A stretch of 64,000 nt of DNA from Acidimicrobiales bacterium (GCA_041394265.1 JAWKIO010000005.1:806001-870000), one strand, 5' to 3'; positions 8,266 to 17,277 are shown, counted from the first letter of the stretch. Program-made: numbers and translations. The notes: generated by a model not told the origin, from the sequence alone.

Positions 8266-9195
8266 TCACGCCCCGATGCGATCGATCACCTCGGCGATGG
8301 CGTCGATCGCGGGCGCACGGACGACATACGACGTGAAGCCCCACCGTTCGCGGTTGGCGACGAGTTGGTCGACCAGTTCCTCGATGGTTCCGATCAGGAG
8401 GTACGGGGAGTCGAGCACGACATCGGTCGGTGCGCCGATGCGGCTGGCAATGCTTGCTGCCTCGCGCTTGCGGTGATCGGTGACCGTGACGACCTGGACG
8501 AGCGCCTGGCGCACGGGAGGCGCTGCTCTCTCCGCACCGGCCTGCTCGACGATCCCTACGCTGTGGTCGATCTGGTCGGGTCGCCACTTCACCTCGTGTC
8601 GATGTCCGTCGGGCAGGGTCTTGCCGAGTCCGGAGAACGCTACGACGTCTGCGTTGGCGCCGGCGTAGCGGAGGAGTTCGGTGTTGTTGCCGCCGATCCA
8701 CATCGGCACGCGGTCCTGTAGCGGCTGCGGCTGTTCGAGGTACGCATCGACGAGCGAGACGAACGCCGTGTTGGTGGTGACCCGTTCGCCGTCCAGCAGC
8801 GCCTGCACCGCTTCGGCCGTCTCGATGAGCTGTTGGATCCGGCCTCGGCCGTCGGGACGCACCATGCCTTGGGTGGACCACTCGCTCGGGCTGTGGCCGG
8901 CGCCGAGACCGAGGAAGGCTCGACCGTCGGACACGACGTCGAGGGTTGCCGTATCGACCGCCAGGTCGAGCGGGCGTCGCAGTCCGGCGTTGGCGACGTA
9001 GGGACCGAGCCGAAGTCGCTCGGTGACCGCTGCCGCCGCGGCCAGCACGGGGAATGGCGACGCAGAGGAGCCGGGATGATCGGCCACGGTGAGCGAGTCG
9101 AAGCCCAGCGCCTCGACTCGCTTCGCGGTCTCGAGCAGCTGTCGCTTGGACTCGAGACCGACCTGCACCCCGAAGGTGATGCCTGCCGTCGTCAT
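8266..9195 (-). CDS. F420-dependent LLM-class oxidoreductase
   Basis: A 309-residue TIM-barrel protein of the luciferase-like monooxygenase superfamily. It shows the early LTVADHPG and LGPYVAN strands, FLGLGAGHSPSEW after the fourth strand, and the C-terminal GTIEELVDQL helix. This branch, common in actinobacteria, uses deazaflavin F420; the substrate is unknown. A TAAGGT box ends six bases before the ATG at 9195, which fits a leaderless start there. A related but distinct LLM enzyme lies at 55019. Confidence 0.87.
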   Translation of the reverse strand: MTTAGITFGVQVGLESKRQLLETAKRVEALGFDSLTVADHPGSSASPFPVLAAAAAVTERLRLGPYVANAGLRRPLDLAVDTATLDVVSDGRAFLGLGAGHSPSEWSTQGMVRPDGRGRIQQLIETAEAVQALLDGERVTTNTAFVSLVDAYLEQPQPLQDRVPMWIGGNNTELLRYAGANADVVAFSGLGKTLPDGHRHEVKWRPDQIDHSVGIVEQAGAERAAPPVRQALVQVVTVTDHRKREAASIASRIGAPTDVVLDSPYLLIGTIEELVDQLVANRERWGFTSYVVRAPAIDAIAEVIDRIGA

Positions 9196-9201
9196 GCCAG
9201 C

Positions 9202-9207
9202 ACCTTA
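9202..9207 (-). promoter_or_regulatory. Candidate -10 box (TAAGGT) of the F420 oxidoreductase
   Basis: Six bases separate this box from the ATG at 9195; no ribosome binding site is present. Confidence 0.4.
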
Positions 9208-9284
9208 CCGCAATCGATTGATTGCGCGTAATGTCGATCACCGTAGGCCCACTAGGTCTGGCCAGAAGCTCGATCTGGACGTGG

Positions 9285-10031
9285 CTACGTGACGTTGTTG
9301 GCGAGCCAGACGGCGGCGACGAGCACGAGCGCTTCGGCCACCTGTTCTGCTGCGCCCAGGAGGTCGCCGGTGACGCCGTGGATCTTGCGGAGTGCCCACC
9401 ACCCGACGGCAGCGGCGCCGGCCACCGCCGGGATCAACACGACCGGTGCCCACAGGCCATAGGCCACCACGCTGGCAACCACACCGACCGACGCGCCGAC
9501 GGCGGTGGGCAGCGGTCGGAGGTCGCGGGTGTAGTCGGCGCCGAGGCCGACGTTGCGGGCTGACGGGAAGGTGCCCATCAGCGCCACGGCGGCGGAGCGG
9601 CCCATGGTGTGGGCGACGACGAGGGCGACGGCGCCGTCGGTGGCATCGAGCGCCGCCAGTGCGCCGAACTTCCAGGCCGTGATCAACACGATGGCGAGGA
9701 CGCCGAACGTGCCGTGCCGAGAGTCCTTGAGAATCCGCAGCCGGTCCTCGACCGTCCACCCGCCGGCGAGTGCATCGAAGCTGTCGGCGAGTCCGTCCTC
9801 GTGGAAGCCACCGGTCGCCAGGCCGGTGACGGTGAGCGCTGCGACAGCGGGAATCCACGGGCCGAGCTCGAGTTGGTGGGCCAGCCAGAACACCGCAGCA
9901 CCGAGCGCTCCGACCACCAGGCCGACGACACCGAACCACGGGACCGAGGCGGTGAGCTGCTCGCCGTTCTCGGGGTGTCGTCCGCCGGGGAGCCGGGTGA
10001 GGAACGCCAGCGCCGTCCGCAACGCTGTCAA
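9285..10031 (-). CDS. cobS: Adenosylcobinamide-GDP ribazoletransferase
   Basis: A 248-residue integral membrane enzyme that joins alpha-ribazole to adenosylcobinamide-GDP in the last step of the nucleotide loop pathway. The diagnostic GGFHEDGLADSFDA motif is near residue 60, with about six hydrophobic helices around it. I start it at TTG 10031 (MTALRTALAFLTRLP), which gives the usual family N-terminus and overlaps the end of cobT, where the next upstream in-frame candidates are poor. It is the last gene of the riboswitch-controlled corrinoid operon. Confidence 0.9.
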   Translation of the reverse strand: MTALRTALAFLTRLPGGRHPENGEQLTASVPWFGVVGLVVGALGAAVFWLAHQLELGPWIPAVAALTVTGLATGGFHEDGLADSFDALAGGWTVEDRLRILKDSRHGTFGVLAIVLITAWKFGALAALDATDGAVALVVAHTMGRSAAVALMGTFPSARNVGLGADYTRDLRPLPTAVGASVGVVASVVAYGLWAPVVLIPAVAGAAAVGWWALRKIHGVTGDLLGAAEQVAEALVLVAAVWLANNVT

Positions 10032-10041
10032 GGGAACCCGC

Positions 10042-11046
10042 TCACGACGGCTCGGTGACCTCGAGGTCGGCGAACGTGGCGACATTCGTGACCGCGGCCG
10101 CCGCCGACGTGACGACCGACAGCGCCACCAGCGCACCACTCGCCTCGCCGAGTCGGAGATCGAGATCGAGCAACGGTTGCTTGCCGAGCGCGGCGAGCAG
10201 CCGCCGGTGTCCAGGCTCCGCCGAACAGTGACCGGCGAGGGCGTGATCGAGCGCGCCGGGCGCGGCTCGTTCGATGGTTGCCATGGCCGAGGTGGCAATG
10301 AACCCGTCGAGCAGCACGGGAATCGAGCGCCGCCGAGCCTCGGTGGCGGCCCCCGCCATTGCGACGAGTTCGGTGCCGCCGAGGCAGCGCAGGACCTCGA
10401 GTGGGTCGGCGCTTCCGACGCGGGCCAATCCAGCGTCGACCACCGTTCGCTTGCGGGCCAGTCCATCGTCGTCGACACCGGTGCCGAGGCCGACCCAGTC
10501 AGCCGCCGTCCCGCCGAAGAGACCGGCAGCCACCGCCGCTGCCGCTGTGGTGTTGCCGATCCCGAGTTCGCCGATGATCAGCAGGTCGGTGTCGAGCCCG
10601 GCGATCGCCTCACGGCCGACATGCCACGACGCCGCGAAGCGCTCGGCATCCATGGCGTCGCCGATGGAGAAGTCCTCGGTCGGCTGGCCGACACCGACGT
10701 CGACGAAGTGCAGCGGTGCACCGTGTGCGGCGGCGAGTGCCGAACTCGTGGCGAGTCCGCCGGTGATGGCGCCGGCCATCGCGACGGTGACCTCGGCCGG
10801 ATAGGCGCTCACCCCCTGGGCGGCCACACCATGGTCACCGCCGAAAATCACGACCGCCGCCTGCCGAACCAGCGGGTCGGGTCGGCGCTGCCAGCCACCC
10901 AACCAGATCGCCACCTCGTCGAGACGGGCGAAGGCACCAGCCGGGCGAAGCACACTCGAGGAACGCTCGGTGACGGCGGCGACCGCCGACTCATCAGGCC
11001 CGGGCACCGCAGCCATGGCCGCCTGGAGATGTTCGAGCGGCGTCAT
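10042..11046 (-). CDS. cobT: Nicotinate-nucleotide--dimethylbenzimidazole phosphoribosyltransferase
   Basis: A 334-residue enzyme that activates the lower-ligand base 5,6-dimethylbenzimidazole for cobalamin. Visible family signatures are FGGDHGVAAQGVSAYP, GELGIGNTTAAAAVAAGL, the HCSAEPGHR loop and LRLGEASGA with the catalytic glutamate near the C-terminus. Its ATG at 11046 overlaps the end of cobU by four bases, pointing to translational coupling. Together with cobU and cobS it completes nucleotide-loop assembly. Confidence 0.95.
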   Translation of the reverse strand: MTPLEHLQAAMAAVPGPDESAVAAVTERSSSVLRPAGAFARLDEVAIWLGGWQRRPDPLVRQAAVVIFGGDHGVAAQGVSAYPAEVTVAMAGAITGGLATSSALAAAHGAPLHFVDVGVGQPTEDFSIGDAMDAERFAASWHVGREAIAGLDTDLLIIGELGIGNTTAAAAVAAGLFGGTAADWVGLGTGVDDDGLARKRTVVDAGLARVGSADPLEVLRCLGGTELVAMAGAATEARRRSIPVLLDGFIATSAMATIERAAPGALDHALAGHCSAEPGHRRLLAALGKQPLLDLDLRLGEASGALVALSVVTSAAAAVTNVATFADLEVTEPS

Positions 11047-11579
11047 GACAGCACCTGCAGAGGATCGAGCGTTGGGAGAAGGCGGCCGGCGACGACGAGG
11101 TAGGTGGCCTCGACGCAGTCGGCGATGATCTGGTTCACGCGTCCGTGCACGTCACGAAAGGCGCGGCTGACCGGGTCGCCCGGCACGATTCCCAGACCCA
11201 CCTCGTTGCTGATCACGATCGACCGTCCGGACCGGGCCGCCAGGAGCGCACTAACTCGCTCCGCCTCGGCCTCGATGTCCTCGGTGGGCGTGTCGTTGAG
11301 CATTCGATTGGAGATCCAGAGGGTGAGGCAATCCAGGAGGAGGGTGTCGCCGTCGGGCACTGCGGCGACACCGTCGGCGAGGTCGAGCGGGGCTTCGATG
11401 GTGGTCCAGGTCGCCGGGCGGTCGGCTCGGTGGCGACCAATGCGATCGGTCATCTCGTCGTCGAATGGTTCGGCGGTGACCACGATCGTGACCGGCTCAC
11501 CGCTCGACTCGGCCACCGACTGACCGGTGCGGGACTTGCCCGAACGGGCACCGCCGATCAGCAGGATCGACCGTGGCAT
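11043..11579 (-). CDS. cobU: Bifunctional adenosylcobinamide kinase / GMP transferase
   Basis: A 178-residue P-loop enzyme that phosphorylates adenosylcobinamide and then transfers GMP to it. The Walker A motif GGARSGKS lies at residues 9-16, the Walker B-like LLLDCLTLWISN near 85, and the family motif ISNEVGLGIVP near 125. The ATG at 11579 overlaps the stop of cobO (TGATG), so the two are probably translationally coupled. An upstream in-frame extension exists but lies inside cobO and is rejected. Confidence 0.93.
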   Translation of the reverse strand: MPRSILLIGGARSGKSRTGQSVAESSGEPVTIVVTAEPFDDEMTDRIGRHRADRPATWTTIEAPLDLADGVAAVPDGDTLLLDCLTLWISNRMLNDTPTEDIEAEAERVSALLAARSGRSIVISNEVGLGIVPGDPVSRAFRDVHGRVNQIIADCVEATYLVVAGRLLPTLDPLQVLS

Positions 11580-12145
11580 CAGTAATCGATGCCCTTCTTC
11601 GCCACGATCCCCTTGTCGAACGCATGCTTGATCTGGCGCATCTCGGTGACGGTGTCGGCGATGTCGACGATGGGCTGCACCATGTCGCGTCCCGTGAGGA
11701 TCACGCTGGTCTTGGTCGGGCGGTTCGTGATGGTGTCGACCACATCGTCGAGATCGATCCAGTGCCACGTCAGGGCGTAGCTGATCTCGTCGAGCACCAC
11801 CAGGCGATGGTCACCCGACGTGATGAGCCGCTTCGCCAACGACCACGCGCCCTTGGCGTGCGCCTGACTCTCGTCGAGGTCCTCGGAGTCCCACGTGAAG
11901 CCGTCGCCCTCGGCATGCCACTCGACGCCGAGGTCGCGCAGGATCTTCTCCTCGCCGGTGTTCCAGTCGCCACTCTTCAAGAACTGGACGACGGCGACCG
12001 GCCATCCCTGGGCGACCGCCCGGATGGCGGTGCCGAACGCCGCGGTCGACTTGCCCTTACCGTTGCCCGTGTTCACCAGCACGAGCGACGGAGCGACGAC
12101 CATCGAGGACTTGTCGGGCGCTTCGCGGGGGATCTCGTCGGTCAT
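11579..12145 (-). CDS. cobO: Cob(I)yrinic acid a,c-diamide adenosyltransferase
   Basis: A 188-residue CobA/CobO-type adenosyltransferase that attaches the upper adenosyl ligand to reduced corrinoids. It shows the P-loop VNTGNGKGKSTAAFG near residue 27, the VVLDEISYALTWHW segment near 120 and VILTGRD near 150. It follows the ABC ATPase gene with only six intervening bases. Its place between the uptake genes and cobUTS fits salvage: imported corrinoid is adenosylated first and then given its lower ligand. Confidence 0.94.
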   Translation of the reverse strand: MTDEIPREAPDKSSMVVAPSLVLVNTGNGKGKSTAAFGTAIRAVAQGWPVAVVQFLKSGDWNTGEEKILRDLGVEWHAEGDGFTWDSEDLDESQAHAKGAWSLAKRLITSGDHRLVVLDEISYALTWHWIDLDDVVDTITNRPTKTSVILTGRDMVQPIVDIADTVTEMRQIKHAFDKGIVAKKGIDY

Positions 12146-12151
12146 GGCGTG

Positions 12152-12949
12152 TCACCTTTGGCTGGAACGGAGTGGCACGACGACGAAGGACCCGTCAGGG
12201 GCCGTCATCACCGTCACCGGGGTCTGGTAGTACGTGCTGAGCAGTTCCTCGGTCAACACGGCGTCCGGAGCACCGAACGCCGCCACACTGCCACAGCTCA
12301 GCAGGAGCAGCCGATCGGCGAAGCGACCGGCCGAGGTCAGGTCATGCATGGCCGAGATGACGGTCAGTCCGTCGTGGGCCCGCAGCTCGTCGACGAGTTC
12401 GAGTACCGCCACCTGATGCCCGATGTCGAGCGCGCTGGTCGGCTCGTCGAGCAGGAGTACGGGGCAGGCCGAGGCGATCGCACGAGCGAGCGACACTCGT
12501 TGGACCTCGCCTCCGGAGAGCGCTGTCACGTCGCGATCGACGAAACGCCCGAGTTCCAGGCGTTCCAACGCCTCGATGGCGGCGTCGCGATCGGCAGCCG
12601 ACTCGCGACCCAACCAGCTCAGGTGCGCGGTGCGACCGAGCAGCACGTACTCCCCCACCGTCATACCGGGCGGGAGCACCGGTGACTGCGGAACGAAGGC
12701 AATGGTGCGAGCCCGGTCGACTCGCTGCTCGGCCCGACCACCGATCGACACCGAACCGGTGTGCTCGACAAGACCGACGAGCGCTCGGAGGAGGGTCGAC
12801 TTGCCGGCGCCGTTCGGTCCGATCAGCCCCACCCACTCACCGGGAGCGGCATCGAAGCTGGCATCGATCAGGATCGGCGTGCGGCCGAGCGTGACCCCGA
12901 CATTGCGCACCGAGACATCGAGCCCGACGGCGGCCGACGGCGCCCTCAC
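12152..12949 (-). CDS. btuD: ABC transporter ATPase for corrinoid uptake (BtuD-like)
   Basis: A 265-residue ABC ATPase of the FecE/BtuD class. Walker A is GPNGAGKST near residue 44, the signature is LSGGEVQRVSLARA near 145, Walker B is VLLLDEPTSALD, and the switch histidine is in SAMHDLTSAG. Its ATG overlaps the permease stop by four bases. The iron-siderophore family cannot be separated from B12 importers by the ATPase alone; the riboswitch and cob genes decide the substrate as a corrinoid. Confidence 0.9.
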   Translation of the reverse strand: MRAPSAAVGLDVSVRNVGVTLGRTPILIDASFDAAPGEWVGLIGPNGAGKSTLLRALVGLVEHTGSVSIGGRAEQRVDRARTIAFVPQSPVLPPGMTVGEYVLLGRTAHLSWLGRESAADRDAAIEALERLELGRFVDRDVTALSGGEVQRVSLARAIASACPVLLLDEPTSALDIGHQVAVLELVDELRAHDGLTVISAMHDLTSAGRFADRLLLLSCGSVAAFGAPDAVLTEELLSTYYQTPVTVMTAPDGSFVVVPLRSSQR

Positions 12950-14052
12950 AGGTTCACCCGCCGTTGCATACGGAGCACGAGTGCGAAGAACGGAGCGCCG
13001 ACGAAGGAGGTGAGTACGCCGATCGGTAGTTCACCCGGGCTCACGACGGTACGGGCGCCGACATCGGCGAGCACCATGAAGGCGGCACCGAGGACGGCGG
13101 AGAGCGGCACCACGATGCGATAGCTCGATCCGAAGAGGAGGCGGACGACGTGGGGCACGACAACACCGATGAAGCCGATCAGTCCGCTGACCGCGACCGC
13201 GGCGGCGGTCAGCAACGAGGCGGCGATCACCACGATCAGCCGCACCCGGCCGGGCTGGACACCCAGGCTGCGAGCCTCGTCGTCGCCCAGCCGGAGCACG
13301 TCGAGGTGGCGGCGATGGACGAACAGCACGCCGCCGCACACCACCAGATACGGGGCGAGGAGTCCCGGTTCCTGCCAACCGGCGGTGGTGAGCCGACCGA
13401 AGATCCACGAATAGACGTCGCGGATCACGTCGGTCTGACGCTGCAGCACATAGGTCTGCACGGCCGTGAGGAATGAGGCGACGGCGACACCGGCAAGGAG
13501 CAGACCGGCTGGCGAGCGATCGGCACTCTGGCCGAGGAAGGCCGACAGCCCGACACCGAGGAGCGCGCCCACGAACGCGGCGACGGCCACCGAGTCGAAC
13601 GGCCCCCAACCGACGGCAAGGTCGAAGGCGAAGACGAGCGTGGCGCCGAGTCCGGCACCGGCGGCGGCGCCGAGCAGGAAGGGGTCGGCGAGCGGGTTGC
13701 GGAACACCCCCTGATACCCAGCGCCGGCCATGGCGAGCGACGCCCCCACGCAACCACCGAGCACGACCCGAGAGAACCGCCACTGCCACAGGATCACCTG
13801 CTGGTTCTCGGTCAACCCCGACTCGGCCGAAACGAACGGCAGCTTGTCGACGAACTCGAGCACGACGGCCTTCGGACCGAGACCGGCCGGACCGACGAGC
13901 GTGCCCACCATGACGGCAGCGACGAGTACGAGCAACGAGATCGTCAGCGAACGCCCCGGGAGGCGGAACGCCCGGGCGACCGCAGCACGCGTCGCCACAC
14001 CATCAGAGAGGGTGTGGTCGACGTGCGCTGTGGTCAGCCCGGCCATGGTCAT
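12946..14052 (-). CDS. btuC: ABC transporter permease for corrinoid uptake (BtuC/FecCD family)
   Basis: A 368-residue permease with about ten hydrophobic helices and family signatures GAGYQGVFRNPLADPFLLG (near residue 107) and GLIGFIGVVVPHVVRLLFG (near 285), the latter next to the ATPase contact loop. It carries an N-terminal cytosolic stretch of about 30 residues before the first helix. Start and stop overlap the neighbouring binding-protein and ATPase genes by four bases each, so the three form a tightly coupled importer unit. Confidence 0.91.
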   Translation of the reverse strand: MTMAGLTTAHVDHTLSDGVATRAAVARAFRLPGRSLTISLLVLVAAVMVGTLVGPAGLGPKAVVLEFVDKLPFVSAESGLTENQQVILWQWRFSRVVLGGCVGASLAMAGAGYQGVFRNPLADPFLLGAAAGAGLGATLVFAFDLAVGWGPFDSVAVAAFVGALLGVGLSAFLGQSADRSPAGLLLAGVAVASFLTAVQTYVLQRQTDVIRDVYSWIFGRLTTAGWQEPGLLAPYLVVCGGVLFVHRRHLDVLRLGDDEARSLGVQPGRVRLIVVIAASLLTAAAVAVSGLIGFIGVVVPHVVRLLFGSSYRIVVPLSAVLGAAFMVLADVGARTVVSPGELPIGVLTSFVGAPFFALVLRMQRRVNL

Positions 14053-15026
14053 GACCCTGCGGTGACCGGAACCTTCGCCAGCGCCGCGGCGATCGATTCG
14101 AGGAAGTCGGGCAGACGTGGACCCCAGCGAGAGGCAATGTCGGCGTCGACCACGACAACGCTTCCCGACTGCACCGCCGAGATGGCGTCCCAGCCCGGCC
14201 GGGCTGCCACGTCGTCGGGGGTGTAGGCGACCTGGTCAGTGATCACGATCAGCTGAGGATCGGCTTCGAGGATGTACTCCGGGTTCAGCTGCGGGTAGCC
14301 ATAACCGTCGGCGTCGGCCTCGTCGGCGATGTTGGTCGTCTCGAACAGGGCGTAGAGCTGGCCGATGAATGCGTTCGAGCTGGCGCTGTAGAAGGTGTCG
14401 TCGAGCTCGTGGTAGATGCGGATCGGCTCGCCCTCGGCCGCCACGCCGGCGACGATCTCGTCGATCCGGGTCCGCATGTCGGCGACCACGGCCGCCGCTT
14501 CGTCTTCGTGGCCCGTGGCGACACCGAGATCGGCGATCTGGGCGTAGACGTCGTCGAGGGCAACGGCCGCCGGAAGGAACATGGCGTCGATACCGACGCT
14601 CTCGAGCCCGGTTGCGAGCTCGCCCGGATCGAAGGAGAAGACCACGAGGTCGGGCTCCTCGGCGGCGATCGCCTCGAGGTTGGGTTCGAAGCTCGACAGT
14701 TCGGTGGTCGGGGCCTCGGCCGGATAGTTGGAGTACGAGTCGGCGGCGATGACCTGGTCGCCGGCGCCGATGGCGAACAGCATCTCGGTGGCCGTGGCCG
14801 ACAACGAGACGATTCGACTCGGATATTCGGTGGTATCGGCGGCTGCTGCTTCGTCTGCGACCGTCGTGGTCGTCTCGTCGGCAGCGTCCGTCGTCGTGGT
14901 GGTGGTCGTGGTCTCGTCGGTGGCTGCTGCATCGGTGTCGCTCGCCGAACTGCCGCACGATGCGGCGAGCAGCATGAGGGCGAGCACGACGAGCAGTCGG
15001 GCCGGGGATCGATGTGAAGATGACAA
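14049..15026 (-). CDS. btuF: Corrinoid-binding lipoprotein (BtuF-like)
   Basis: A 325-residue substrate-binding protein. The N-terminus has a hydrophobic segment and lipobox LAASC (cysteine near residue 24), then a Thr/Glu/Asp-rich linker of about 40 residues. The class III binding fold starts at PSRIVSLSATATEMLFAIGAGDQVIA. It captures corrinoid outside the membrane for the BtuCD pair. The start is TTG at 15026, chosen because GGAGG lies nine bases upstream; this same GGAGG is paired in a hairpin at 15033-15056 below the B12 riboswitch. Confidence 0.9.
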   Translation of the reverse strand: MSSSHRSPARLLVVLALMLLAASCGSSASDTDAAATDETTTTTTTTDAADETTTTVADEAAAADTTEYPSRIVSLSATATEMLFAIGAGDQVIAADSYSNYPAEAPTTELSSFEPNLEAIAAEEPDLVVFSFDPGELATGLESVGIDAMFLPAAVALDDVYAQIADLGVATGHEDEAAAVVADMRTRIDEIVAGVAAEGEPIRIYHELDDTFYSASSNAFIGQLYALFETTNIADEADADGYGYPQLNPEYILEADPQLIVITDQVAYTPDDVAARPGWDAISAVQSGSVVVVDADIASRWGPRLPDFLESIAAALAKVPVTAGS

Positions 15027-15032
15027 CTCGGA

Positions 15033-15056
15033 AAGCCTCCTTTGCTCGGAGGGCTT
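15033..15056 (-). promoter_or_regulatory. Ribosome-binding-site-covering hairpin before btuF
   Basis: On the minus strand AAGCCCTCC and GGAGGCTT pair around a seven-base loop with one bulged base. The right arm contains the GGAGG that serves the TTG start of btuF. This is the expected expression platform for translational control by the riboswitch just upstream. Confidence 0.65.
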
Positions 15057-15124
15057 CGAGGTCAGGAGCCACCCGGTGGTGACTCGCCGACTGGTCCTTC
15101 CTCCGAGGACACGGTTCGGAAACT

Positions 15125-15245
15125 CCCCACCGCAGGCGACCTGGCTGACCGATCGAAATCGGCATCACAGTTGCGGGACAGCGCCGGGATCTCACCGGAC
15201 TTCGCTGCAATGAGAAGTGCTCGGCCCCGGCGACGTTGACCATCG
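15125..15245 (-). ncRNA. Cobalamin riboswitch aptamer
   Basis: Read on the minus strand, the segment carries the conserved core CCGGTGAGATCCCGG, then GCTGTCCCGCAACTGTGA, and about 30 bases later GTCAGCCAGGTCGCCTGC, the B12-box side. Order and spacing match the cobalamin riboswitch class. It precedes the btuFCD-cobOUTS operon, so high adenosylcobalamin should reduce corrinoid uptake. The outer boundaries are approximate. Confidence 0.93.
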
Positions 15246-15297
15246 CATGGTTCGGGCGTCAGCACTCTACGTGACCCGCCGGAGGATCACACGTTGG

Positions 15298-17277
15298 CTA
15301 CCAGCAGGCGGTGTTCTGGGTGACGCCGTTGGGGCAGGTCGTGTTCTCGAACTTTGCCTTGTCCCACGACGACGGCACGCCCATGGCACCCTCCAGATCG
15401 AGTCCTCGCAGGTCGGCCTTGTCGAGGTTGACACCGGTGAGGTTGGCGTTGGTGCCCGAGGCGTCTCGAAGCTTCGCCTTGCTCAGATCGGCGCCGGACA
15501 GGTTCGCACCGGTCAGGTCGACACCTCGCAGGTCGGCATCGCCGAGGTCGGCGCCAGCCAGGTTCGCGCCGGTGAGGTCGGCCTCACGCAGGTCGGCGTC
15601 GGCGAGGTTGGCTCCGCCGAGGTTGGCGCCCGACAGATCGACGCTGCGGAGGTCGACGCCGGTCAGATCCAAACCTGACAGGTCGGCACCGGTGAGGTCG
15701 CAGTCGGCAGCGTTCTCGGGGTCAGCTTCGACGCAGGACCGACCAACCGTCGAGGCGGGCGGAGGTGGTGGAGCGGCGGCTGATCCCCCGTCGGCCGCCG
15801 CCGTTGGAGGGGGTGCTGCTGTCGATGTGGTCGTCGTCGGCCTGGTGGTCGTGGTCGTGGTCGGCCGGGATGTGGTGGGGGCAACGATCGTCGGTGCTGA
15901 CGTCGTTGGGGCTGCGGTCACGGTGGTCGTCGCCGGCGACGTCGTCGGGGTGCTGGTGGTCGTCGTTGGCATGCCGGCGGTCGTGGGAGGAAGGGTGGTG
16001 GCGGTCACCTCGTCGATAACTGCCTGCACGGCGGCGTCGGCCCCGAGTTCCTTGCCCCGCAAGCTCTCCAGGCCATCCTCACGATTGTCGACCAGGAAGG
16101 CGAGGGCAGCGGGCTCCTCTCGCTGGAAGGTGGCGTCGATGGCGGGGCTGGCGACGGCTCCGGTGGTCATGGCGGCAGCGGCGAGGGTGGCCGACATGGC
16201 CGGTCCGGCGACCGGGGCGGTCAGGACGCCGACGAGTTGAGGGATCTGGGCGAGGAAGGTGAGCGGCCACATGGTGCGGCGGACCCGGCCGATCCCGATG
16301 TTGAGGAAGGCGCGCACCACGGTCGGGTCGAACTGGGTCCCGGCGCAGTTCGAGATCTCGGTACGGGCATCCACGGCCGAACTGGCGCCCTTGTAGGAGC
16401 GGATGGAGGTGATGACGTCGAACACGTCGGCCACCGACACGATGCGGGCGGCGAGGGAGATGTCCGTGCCGGCGAGCCCGAGGGGATAGCCCTTGCCGTC
16501 CCACCGTTCGTGATGCTGTCCGACCGCATCGGCCCAGGGGCCGAGCCAGTCGGCGAGCGGTGCGACCAGCTGCGCACCCCATTCGGGGTGCTTCTTGATG
16601 ATGTCGAACTCCTCGTCGGTGAGCTTTCCCGGCTTGTTGAGGATCTCCTCGGGCACGTAGAGCTTGCCGACGTCGTGGAGCAGGCCGGCCCATCGGAGCT
16701 TCGATCGGTCGTCATCGGAGAGCTGGAGTTCCTCACCGATCAGCTCGGAGTACGCCCGCACGCGTTCGCTGTGACCACGAGTGAGCCGGTCGTGCGACGA
16801 CAGTGCCGCGACGAGGACGAGCAGCGTTTCCGCCGCTTCCGATTCGGTGCTCCCGAGTCCTCGCTCCTTGACCTGGGCAACGGTTCTCTCGAGTTCCTTG
16901 GTCGACGAGGTTCGTAGAGCGAGCGAAAACCGATTTGGTGCTTCGTCGGGGAACACCAGGGTGAGGCGCAGTAGAAGGGTGAGTGGCAGGAGGAGGCGAG
17001 CCAACCGTTCGACGGCCGCCATGACCACGACCGACAGTAGGACCAGGGAGGCGAACCACACGGCCGTTGCGGCAATCCCTTGCGGCTCGGGCAGCACGGC
17101 GGCGGCACCGTAGGTGGCACCGACGGCCACGACCACCGGAGCCAGGGCAATCGACACCCGCAAGAGTCGGGCGAGGACCGGCCGGCCGGACCAGCGGCCG
17201 TCCCTGTCCGGGCGCGCCGACCTCCGCTTCGAGGGCGGCGCCACCGGCGCGGGTGGTGGAGAGGTCGTGATCGACAT
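15298..17277 (-). CDS. Membrane HD-GYP phosphodiesterase fused to pentapeptide repeats
   Basis: A 659-residue protein with an unusual domain order. Hydrophobic segments lie at about 41-62 and 70-108, then an HD-GYP domain with HD at 201-202 (LLHDVGKLYVPEEIL) and HHERWDGKGYP at 255-265, so the catalytic residues of c-di-GMP hydrolysis look intact. Another hydrophobic region lies at about 337-380, then a Thr/Pro linker (about 425-510), then A-(D/N)-L-x-x pentapeptide repeats (about 525-630) and a cysteine-containing tail. The repeats are probably outside the cell and the HD-GYP domain inside. Divergent from menC. Confidence 0.85.
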   Translation of the reverse strand: MSITTSPPPAPVAPPSKRRSARPDRDGRWSGRPVLARLLRVSIALAPVVVAVGATYGAAAVLPEPQGIAATAVWFASLVLLSVVVMAAVERLARLLLPLTLLLRLTLVFPDEAPNRFSLALRTSSTKELERTVAQVKERGLGSTESEAAETLLVLVAALSSHDRLTRGHSERVRAYSELIGEELQLSDDDRSKLRWAGLLHDVGKLYVPEEILNKPGKLTDEEFDIIKKHPEWGAQLVAPLADWLGPWADAVGQHHERWDGKGYPLGLAGTDISLAARIVSVADVFDVITSIRSYKGASSAVDARTEISNCAGTQFDPTVVRAFLNIGIGRVRRTMWPLTFLAQIPQLVGVLTAPVAGPAMSATLAAAAMTTGAVASPAIDATFQREEPAALAFLVDNREDGLESLRGKELGADAAVQAVIDEVTATTLPPTTAGMPTTTTSTPTTSPATTTVTAAPTTSAPTIVAPTTSRPTTTTTTRPTTTTSTAAPPPTAAADGGSAAAPPPPPASTVGRSCVEADPENAADCDLTGADLSGLDLTGVDLRSVDLSGANLGGANLADADLREADLTGANLAGADLGDADLRGVDLTGANLSGADLSKAKLRDASGTNANLTGVNLDKADLRGLDLEGAMGVPSSWDKAKFENTTCPNGVTQNTACW

